Below are positions 1 to 4,339 of a stretch of 7,802 bases of DNA, in pieces (the stretch's first letter is position 1; each line of letters starts with the position of its first letter). The position numbers and the translations under genes are program-made. This DNA comes from CAYZXU01 sp964482535. GTDB lineage: Bacteria > Desulfobacterota > Desulfobacteria > Desulfobacterales > BuS5. The notes below the pieces were generated by a model, which was not told where the DNA came from, searched no databases, and worked only from the letters and a program-made list of their open reading frames with translations. Location of the stretch: the NCBI GenBank assembly GCA_964482535.1, contig CAYZXU010000112.1:1-7802 (forward strand). Reading direction: 5' to 3'.

Positions 1-1668
1 GGGAATTTTGAAGCAAAAAAAACAATTAAATATAACCTTCCTCTTCCATATACTCCGCCTGGAGAAAAACAGGAATTTCACGATACCTTTGAAAACAAGG
101 ATCATTGGGAGGAATCGGTAACAGGCTCACATGAAATTATTGACAATAATAAGGTGCTAAAAGTAACTCCCACAGAGTTGGCCGGAGGTACTGACGAGGG
201 CAGCTCAATATCTTTTAAATGGTCATCAACAAATATCGACCTTGATTCTTCGCACAAATTTGCAGGAAATTATTTAAGCTACGATGCACAGGTAAAAATC
301 GGCTTTGACCCTCTTATCCCAGAAAATTATATGGCAGGTCTGTCTTTCAGGCTTGTCTCCAATACTGCTGATGCAGACAGATACGGTGTTTCATTTTTAA
401 AAGGAGGAGGTGAGGGTGATAATATTCCTGATGAACTTGTTCCAAAAAATGGAATACCTTTGATTTTGCTCTGGCAGAAAACAGATGCAGGAAAAAAATG
501 GCTGGCATATAAAAAAATAAACTCTCTCTTGTCTGAAGATGTTGAAAGTGACTCTTCTGATGACTGGAGCCACCTTGGACTTTGGCATATATCGAGCAAT
601 CAAAATCACAGCCCTGGACATTCCTGGTACTGTACAGGAGACGCAACTACCGAACAACAGCTTATTTCTCCTAAAAGAGACCTGAATGATTCAGCTTCAA
701 GTGTTACTTTAAGTTTTTGGAGCTGGTATAAAACAAATGAAGAAGGTAACAGTACAAAAAGAGTTGAAATTTCGACTGATTCAGGAAATAACTGGTCGCC
801 GATAAATCAATTAACTTTTCCGTATGATGAAAGGAATACCTGGAAGCAGAAAACAGTTAATCTTGCACCATATATCAATATCGGTGAGACAGAGACAATA
901 AAAATAAGATTTGTTTTTGATACTGTAACTGCCAATGGGGATAATTCTGAAGGCTGGTATATAGATGATATAAATATTACATTTGATCTTAACGGCTCTA
1001 CTCTGATGGTCCGTTTAAATGAGGCTGCGACTGTTCCCTTTGAAGATGGAAAATTAAACGGAGGTGAGGCTGCTCCCATAAGCGGTGATTTTATTACAGG
1101 CTCAAGCGGCGCAACCGGCAGGGTGACAGGGAATCCGGTTCTTGAATCGGGCTCTTGGTCTGGTGGAGATGCAAAAGGAATAATTACAATAAATAATATT
1201 GCAGGGAGTTTTGCTGATGGTGAAACTATTAATGTGGCAGGTTCATCAGCAACAGCAACTGTTTCCGGAACTTTTAGCAAACGGGACAATTATATAAGAG
1301 TATATTATGGGGATCAAACAGGTTCCGGAGCACTCGATGATGGCAGCCTTTTGGATGATTTGCGCCATGGAATACCCTTTGGTGAAACACACTGGCCCCC
1401 TGATAATGTTGATGAATGGGCTGCAGACAACGATTTCTTTACACTTGTTCAATGGGACGAAATAAACATAGGAGTTGACCTTATTGACTCTATTTATGAA
1501 CCAGATGCCATAATTCGAAGTTCTGAATCCGGTATTTTTGATCATACTAAACCTGAACTCGGTCTCCATACGTTTGGTTCAGGTTCCACAAATATTTATT
1601 TTGATGATTTTGCCTTGCAGGCTATTACAGGCTCTGATACCGTATATTTTTCTCCGATTCAGGAATAA
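1..1668 (+). CDS. Large probably exported beta-sandwich protein, 5' end outside the window
   Basis: The frame is open from base 1 to the TAA at 1666-1668, giving 555 residues with no start visible; the GTG at 154 is internal because coding-like sequence continues upstream of it. Residues of about 90-170 look like the first half of a lectin/LamG-like beta-sandwich. Residues about 188-328 resemble a MAM or immune-inhibitor-A C-terminal domain, ending in the hallmark GWYIDDINI (318-326). Residues about 360-420 carry a GDFITGSSGATGRV segment and a later FADGETINV, a pattern common in phage tail and surface proteins. The last 25 residues (STNIYFDDFAL, about 530-539) read like the closing strands of the lectin fold, so other domains may be nested within one. 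No transmembrane or sorting signal is seen at the C-terminus, and a signal peptide cannot be judged. An extracellular or pilus-linked adhesive role is inference; I do not recognise a named family. It converges on the HEPN gene 15 bp away. Confidence 0.8.
   Translation, partial: GNFEAKKTIKYNLPLPYTPPGEKQEFHDTFENKDHWEESVTGSHEIIDNNKVLKVTPTELAGGTDEGSSISFKWSSTNIDLDSSHKFAGNYLSYDAQVKIGFDPLIPENYMAGLSFRLVSNTADADRYGVSFLKGGGEGDNIPDELVPKNGIPLILLWQKTDAGKKWLAYKKINSLLSEDVESDSSDDWSHLGLWHISSNQNHSPGHSWYCTGDATTEQQLISPKRDLNDSASSVTLSFWSWYKTNEEGNSTKRVEISTDSGNNWSPINQLTFPYDERNTWKQKTVNLAPYINIGETETIKIRFVFDTVTANGDNSEGWYIDDINITFDLNGSTLMVRLNEAATVPFEDGKLNGGEAAPISGDFITGSSGATGRVTGNPVLESGSWSGGDAKGIITINNIAGSFADGETINVAGSSATATVSGTFSKRDNYIRVYYGDQTGSGALDDGSLLDDLRHGIPFGETHWPPDNVDEWAADNDFFTLVQWDEINIGVDLIDSIYEPDAIIRSSESGIFDHTKPELGLHTFGSGSTNIYFDDFALQAITGSDTVYFSPIQE
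1615..1668 (+). repeat. Left copy of a duplicated gene end (functional tail of the first gene)
   Basis: The last 17 codons and TAA of the first gene match 2495-2548 at 45 of 54 positions with no gaps. The match fades quickly upstream of about 1611, apart from a short ATATTTAT similarity. The two copies are in the same orientation and lie on either side of the MNT-HEPN cassette. Confidence 0.8.
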
Positions 1669-1683
1669 ATCCAATACAGCCTT

Positions 1684-2157
1684 CTATTTGACGGATGCGG
1701 CAAACACTTCTTTCAAATATTTTTTCAATTCGTTTATAATCTTTTTTAATTCAGGAACATATTTTAAAACATCCATAAAAAGGGAATTTAATTCCGTCAT
1801 CTGGTACTCATGTGCTATCTGGTTTCTGAGTTCACGGATATTGAGCAAATCATCTGCCAGTTCGATTATTTCCAGCTTTTCCAGCAAATTTGCCGCGTCA
1901 ATTATTGTTCTAACATTCTCCTGCAGCAGAATAAATACGGTTTTTAAAACCTTTTGCGTGAGGATATCCGACGTCCTGGCGAATCTTGAAGTAAGAGCTT
2001 CGAACTTTTCCTGCTCCCCAGGACTGTATTCTTTTTTTTCTCCGATATCTCTGCATTTTTCATATGAATATGACAACGCATCAATAGATTTTTCCAAAGA
2101 TTTGATGTTTAGATCAAGCTGTGCCCTGAGAATTTTTCTTTTTTCGAAAATATTCAT
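1684..2157 (-). CDS. hepT: HEPN-domain toxin (HepT-like) of an MNT-HEPN toxin-antitoxin pair
   Basis: The protein is 157 residues, almost all predicted helix, as expected for a HEPN four-helix bundle. It carries R111-N112-(QIA)-H116-E-Y118, an exact RX4HXY motif. In characterised HepT proteins this is the RNase active site, and its tyrosine is adenylylated by the partner nucleotidyltransferase. The ATG (complement of 2155-2157) overlaps the stop of the upstream nucleotidyltransferase gene as ATGA and has a GGAGG (complement of 2168-2172) 10 nt before it, so the two are translationally coupled. It is somewhat longer than the roughly 130-140 residues usual for HepT. The presumed role is a growth-arresting RNase held inactive by its partner; a non-toxic substrate-binding subunit of a nucleotidyltransferase remains possible. 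No motif residue is missing, so the gene looks functional. Confidence 0.85.
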   Translation of the reverse strand: MNIFEKRKILRAQLDLNIKSLEKSIDALSYSYEKCRDIGEKKEYSPGEQEKFEALTSRFARTSDILTQKVLKTVFILLQENVRTIIDAANLLEKLEIIELADDLLNIRELRNQIAHEYQMTELNSLFMDVLKYVPELKKIINELKKYLKEVFAASVK

Positions 2158-2441
2158 AGCTCAACAGCCTCCATTAAAACCATATCCTTGAAATTCGACT
2201 GTTCGTCATTTTCATAGCTGACAATATCAATTTTCTGCTCACCGAATTTTTTGTAAAATTGAATTTTTATATCCCTTTTTTCCTGTCCGGTTAACTTTCT
2301 TTCTCCCATCACAAGAATATCAATATCACCGCCTTTCTGGCAGTTATCCGCTCTGGATCCAAAAAGATAGACACTGGATTTCGAAAGTCTTGCATTTATC
2401 CGGGTTTTGAAAAAATTGGCCTGTTCTTTGGTAACTCTCAT
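2154..2441 (-). CDS. mntA: Minimal nucleotidyltransferase (MntA-like) antitoxin of the MNT-HEPN pair
   Basis: This 95-residue protein has the minimal polymerase-beta-type nucleotidyltransferase fold. FGSR at 27-30 begins the signature, followed after nine residues by D39-I-D41 (GSX9DXD), and the third acidic residue is D72 in KIDIV. In the known MntA-HepT systems such a protein transfers AMP groups to the HEPN toxin tyrosine and neutralises it, so it is the antitoxin although it is an enzyme. I chose the ATG complementary to 2439-2441 because a GGAGG (complement of 2454-2458) lies 12 nt before it. An ATG ten codons further upstream (2471) has no good ribosome-binding site and would place that GGAGG inside the gene. 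It is the first gene of the two-gene operon and overlaps hepT by 4 bp. An AT-rich TATAAATATA-like stretch upstream (about 2471-2481) could be part of its promoter, but no clear -35 box is seen. Confidence 0.85.
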   Translation of the reverse strand: MRVTKEQANFFKTRINARLSKSSVYLFGSRADNCQKGGDIDILVMGERKLTGQEKRDIKIQFYKKFGEQKIDIVSYENDEQSNFKDMVLMEAVEL

Positions 2442-2494
2442 CTGGAGCCGAGTCCTCCATTGTGGATGCAATATATTTATACAGCCTTTTTGAC

Positions 2495-2548
2495 TTGCAG
2501 ACTATTACAAGCTCTGATATCATATGTTTTTTTCCTGTTCAAGAATAA
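2495..2548 (+). pseudogene. Decayed duplicate of the C-terminal end of the first gene
   Basis: Read in the matching frame, this stretch encodes LQTITSSDIICFFPVQE followed by TAA. The authentic tail at 1615-1668 encodes LQAITGSDTVYFSPIQE, so 10 of 17 residues are identical and 45 of 54 bases match, with no gap and the stop codon retained. Nothing upstream continues the frame as coding sequence, so it is an isolated remnant. It may come from a paralogous surface-protein gene largely lost here, or from a duplication made when the MNT-HEPN cassette entered. It also overlaps the upstream region of mntA on the other strand, so it could contribute to that promoter. Confidence 0.75.
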
Positions 2549-2602
2549 GTTGATTTTAGGGGATAGCTCAAACTGTCAACCGGATTAGAATAAGGAGATA
2601 TA

Positions 2603-2803
2603 GTGCGAACCAATATTGATATTGACAATAGTTTGCTTAAAGAGGCTTTTTCCGTCAGTCAGATCAAAACTAAAAAAGATTTAATACACGAAGCGCTGCG
2701 TGAATATATCAGGCTGAAAAAACGAAAGGATCTTTCAGAACTGGCAGGTTCCATTGAGTTTTATGATGGTTATGATTACAAAAAATCAAGAGAAATCGGG
2801 TAA
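2603..2803 (+). CDS. vapB: VapB-type antitoxin, now without an intact partner
   Basis: The 66-residue product has a short ribbon-helix-helix-like N-terminus (about 1-40: a beta strand MRTNIDID, then two helices containing LLKEAF and KDLIHEALREYI). A charged tail with SELAGSIEFYDGYDY follows and would wrap the toxin. This is the layout of the VapB antitoxins that pair with PIN-domain VapC. The start is GTG, backed by AAGGAG (2592-2597) five bases ahead. The stop overlaps the vapC start as TAATG, the usual coupled vapBC arrangement. In intact systems the protein binds and inhibits VapC and represses its own promoter. Because vapC is truncated downstream, this gene is probably an orphan antitoxin, perhaps still a DNA-binding repressor or able to neutralise a related VapC elsewhere. 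No frame damage is seen in vapB itself. Confidence 0.85.
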   Translation: MRTNIDIDNSLLKEAFSVSQIKTKKDLIHEALREYIRLKKRKDLSELAGSIEFYDGYDYKKSREIG

Positions 2804-2925
2804 TGGTTATTGTTGATACTTCTGTATGGATCAGGGTTTTAAAAGATAAAACAGGCAAAGCGGGACGTGCGTTTCGCAAAAAAACATCTTCTGACATTAT
2901 TGTATTCAGTCATTTTGTTCAGTTA
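2803..2925 (+). pseudogene. vapC: vapC PIN-domain toxin, truncated by a REP/RAYT element
   Basis: The first 41 codons read as a normal VapC N-terminus: MVIVDTSVWIRVL with the first catalytic aspartate D5, then a helix and DIIVFSHFVQL, where the family usually continues into an LELLQG-type segment. Exactly after L41 (2923-2925) the sequence becomes TTTTGGTGGATT, the edge of the first REP palindrome. The frame runs on through REP sequence to a stop at 3007-3009, giving a 68-residue chimera with no further PIN residues. Full VapC proteins are about 125-145 residues and need three or four acidic residues, so this product should have no RNase activity. I find no recognisable remainder of vapC between the last REP (ends 3791) and ispF (3822), so the 3' part is deleted and not just interrupted. 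Confidence 0.85.
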
Positions 2926-2929
2926 TTTT

Positions 2930-2967
2930 GGTGGATTCGTCGCTTACGCTCCTTAATCCACCCTACA
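2930..2967 (-). repeat. REP 1, long-loop type, inverted orientation
   Basis: Read on the minus strand it has the 5' tetranucleotide GTAG, then the stem GGTGGATT (pairs with AATCCACC), with a 17-base interior between the two arms. It forms an inverted pair with REP 2. The interior is seven bases longer than in the short-loop REPs. Confidence 0.85.
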
Positions 2968-3004
2968 ATCTTACCAACTTTATATAAAAGTGTTGTATGT
3001 AGTG

Positions 3005-3035
3005 TGTAGGGTGGATTAAGCGTAGCGAATCCACC
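3005..3035 (+). repeat. REP 2, short-loop type
   Basis: TGTAG is followed by an 8-bp stem GGTGGATT/AATCCACC around a 10-base interior AAGCGTAGCG. The GTAG before the foot of the hairpin is the guide tetranucleotide known from RAYT-recognised REPs. It lies 37 bp from REP 1, forming a BIME-like unit. Confidence 0.85.
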
Positions 3036-3074
3036 AAAGACTGATTCGCCAAAAACAAAATACATGTGTGTGCT

Positions 3075-3593
3075 ATGGGAAATTATCGTCGCGTTTATCA
3101 AGAAGGTGGCTGTTATTTTTTCACTGTTGTCACATATCAACGGGAAAAAATTCTGGTAAAACCGGTGAATATCAAACGTCTTAGATATGCCTTCAAAAAA
3201 GTCATGAATAAAAAACCATTTGAGATGAATTCAGTGGTAATTCTTCCAGATCACATTCATTGTATTTGGAATCTGCCGAAGGGAGATGCTGATTTTTCGA
3301 CCCGTTGGAAACTCATAAAACGCAATTTTTCAGCGGGCATTACCGCTCCTGTTACAAAACGTGGTGAAAAAAAAATTTGGCAGAGAAGGTTCTGGGAGCA
3401 TCTAATACGAAACGAAGAGGATTGGCGAAGGCATGTAGATTATATTCATTACAATCCGGTTAAACATGGTTATGCTGTGTGTCCGTCGGATTGGAAGTAC
3501 AGTTCATTTTCTCGCGCGGTGGAGCGTGGCTGGTATTCTCAGGATTGGGGGAACCACGAACCCGGAAACATAAAAGGGGTAGATTGGGAATAG
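3075..3593 (+). CDS. REP-associated tyrosine transposase (RAYT, Y1 transposase family)
   Basis: The 172-residue protein matches the RAYT branch of HUH single-strand endonucleases along its whole length. It opens with MGNYRRVYQEGGCYFFTVVTYQ, followed by the metal-binding HUH-type pair H60-I-H62 in LPDHIHCIW. Then come WKLIKRNF, IWQRRFWEHLIRNEEDW, and DYIHYNPVKHG with the nucleophilic tyrosine Y123, which aligns with Y115 of the E. coli RAYT. The end, SDWKYSSF...RGWYSQDWG, is also typical. Such enzymes cleave and rejoin single-stranded DNA at REP hairpins marked by GTAG, which flank this gene on both sides. I prefer ATG 3075 over the in-frame GTG 3066 because MGNYRR aligns with the family N-terminus; neither has a good ribosome-binding site, so expression may be low. 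No catalytic residue is missing. Confidence 0.9.
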   Translation: MGNYRRVYQEGGCYFFTVVTYQREKILVKPVNIKRLRYAFKKVMNKKPFEMNSVVILPDHIHCIWNLPKGDADFSTRWKLIKRNFSAGITAPVTKRGEKKIWQRRFWEHLIRNEEDWRRHVDYIHYNPVKHGYAVCPSDWKYSSFSRAVERGWYSQDWGNHEPGNIKGVDWE

Positions 3594-3607
3594 GTGTATG
3601 CTGTTTT

Positions 3608-3645
3608 GGTGGATTCGTCGCTTGCGCTCCTTAATCCACCCTACA
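3608..3645 (-). repeat. REP 3, long-loop type, inverted orientation
   Basis: It is nearly identical to REP 1: on the minus strand GTAG, then GGTGGATT, a 17-base interior and AATCCACC, differing by a single T-to-C in the interior (CTTGCGC against CTTACGC). It pairs with REP 4. It starts 14 bp after the RAYT stop codon and could act as the transcription stop of that gene. Confidence 0.85.
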
Positions 3646-3684
3646 ATCTTACCAATTTTATATAAAAGTGTTGTAGTGTGTATA

Positions 3685-3715
3685 TGTAGGGTGGATTAAG
3701 CGCAGCGAATCCACC
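3685..3715 (+). repeat. REP 4, short-loop type
   Basis: TGTAG, then GGTGGATT/AATCCACC around AAGCGCAGCG. It differs from REP 2 by one base in the interior and from REP 5 by two. It is the inverted partner of REP 3. Confidence 0.85.
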
Positions 3716-3760
3716 AAAGACAATCTGCCAGCTTTATATAAAAGTGTTGCAGGGTGTAGG

Positions 3761-3791
3761 TGTAGGGTGGATTAAGCATAGCGAATCCACC
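3761..3791 (+). repeat. REP 5, extra short-loop copy in tandem
   Basis: TGTAG, then GGTGGATT/AATCCACC around AAGCATAGCG. It lies 76 bp downstream of REP 4 together with its own copy of the spacer (TTTATATAAAAGTGTTG at about 3733-3749), so spacer plus REP form a 76-bp tandem unit at about 3646-3795. It has no inverted long-loop partner and ends 30 bp before the ispF start codon. Confidence 0.85.
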
Positions 3792-3821
3792 AAAAATTTC
3801 AGCGAAATCAGGTAATAATTT

Positions 3822-4295
3822 ATGCGTATTGGAACAGGACATGATGTTCATCGTCTAATTAAGGGAAAACCCCTTATGCTGGGCGGAGTTGAAATCCCTT
3901 TTGAAAAAGGGCTGCTTGGGCATTCAGATGCTGACGTTCTCCTTCATGCCCTTTGTGATGCGCTTTTAGGGGCAGCAGGGCAGGGGGATATAGGCGTTCA
4001 TTTTCCTGATACAGATCAAAAGTATAAGAATATTTCCAGCATTAAACTTCTTTCAAGAACCTGTGAGATAATTAAAGAAAAGGGTTATAAAATAATAAAT
4101 ATTGATGCCACGGTTTTTGCCGAAGCTCCTAAAATTTCTCCATACAGAGAAAAAATGCGAAATATAATTGCCGCTGCAGCAGGTCTAAAGCCTGAATCTG
4201 TTAATATCAAGGCCACAACCTTTGAGGGGCTTGGATTTATCGGAAGAGGGGAAGGTGTTGGAGCCTCATGCGTCGCAGCAATTGATAATTTATGA
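3822..4295 (+). CDS. ispF: 2-C-methyl-D-erythritol 2,4-cyclodiphosphate synthase
   Basis: IspF converts CDP-methylerythritol 2-phosphate to the cyclic diphosphate, releasing CMP, in the non-mevalonate (MEP) isoprenoid pathway of the cytoplasm. The 157-residue length is typical. The N-terminus MRIGTGHDVHRL carries the metal ligands D8 and H10, and the third ligand H42 lies in HSDADVLLHALCDALLG. FPDTDQKY (61-68) and the nucleotide-binding end ATTFEGLGFIGRGEG (131-145, with T132/T133, E135 and R142) complete the signature. The ATG is preceded by a modest AGG at 3810-3812. The gene often follows or is fused to ispD; here the upstream neighbour is instead the REP/RAYT block, only 30 bp away, so its original promoter region may have been changed. 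cysS follows after a 44-bp gap on the same strand. Confidence 0.97.
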   Translation: MRIGTGHDVHRLIKGKPLMLGGVEIPFEKGLLGHSDADVLLHALCDALLGAAGQGDIGVHFPDTDQKYKNISSIKLLSRTCEIIKEKGYKIINIDATVFAEAPKISPYREKMRNIIAAAAGLKPESVNIKATTFEGLGFIGRGEGVGASCVAAIDNL

Positions 4296-4339
4296 GATAA
4301 TTTTTAAAATATAAAATTTTGTGGATAAAAAAAACAGCT

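Larger units (their letters stand above)
2926..3795 (+). mobile_element. REPtron: RAYT gene bracketed by REP pairs
   Basis: The block comprises a left inverted REP pair, a RAYT-family transposase gene and a right inverted REP pair followed by one extra REP unit. The left flank (about 2926-3040) and the first part of the right flank (about 3604-3720) are direct repeats of each other of about 115 bp. They share the REP palindromes and the spacer word TTTATATAAAAGTGTTG. The left edge coincides with the break in vapC. The right edge is about 30 bp before ispF. RAYTs and their REPs are usually described as domesticated, single-copy associations; here the association is embedded in a disrupted gene, which suggests past mobility. 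I see no clear target-site duplication. Confidence 0.8.

Noticed and set aside
1669..1683. Shared terminator between the convergent first gene and hepT
   Set aside because: Only 15 bp separate the genes and no stem with a T-run is visible on either strand there.
1538..2191. Plus-strand open frame of 217 codons across the end of the first gene and the hepT region
   Set aside because: It is antisense to hepT, which has a clear motif, partner and ribosome-binding site; the product is low-complexity F/S-rich, as expected of an antisense shadow.
2549..2591. Inverted GTTGA (2549-2553) and TCAAC (2576-2580), and a TAGAAT -10-like box (2586-2591), as the vapB operator/promoter
   Set aside because: Five-base arms 22 bp apart are expected by chance, and the TAGAAT lies 11 bp from the start codon with no -35 at the right distance; it would put the RNA start inside the ribosome-binding site.
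2926..3009. C-terminal part of the 68-residue vapC open frame as a real protein end
   Set aside because: These codons are translated REP palindrome and spacer sequence (FWWIRRLRSLIHPT), not PIN-domain sequence.
3066..3074. GTG start for the RAYT
   Set aside because: ATG 3075 gives the MGNYRR start that aligns with the family; the three extra residues have no support.
2926..3795. CRISPR-like array from the repeated palindromes
   Set aside because: The repeats occur in mirrored pairs, the spacers between them are themselves repeated, and a RAYT gene is in the middle; this is a REP array.
3796..3808. ATTTC-AGC-GAAAT small hairpin before ispF as a regulator or terminator
   Set aside because: The stem is only five AT-rich pairs with a 3-base loop and no T-run follows.
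3792..3821. Remainder of the vapC 3' end after the last REP
   Set aside because: The 30 bp encode at most a few residues (FSEIR then stop in one frame) that cannot be assigned to VapC.
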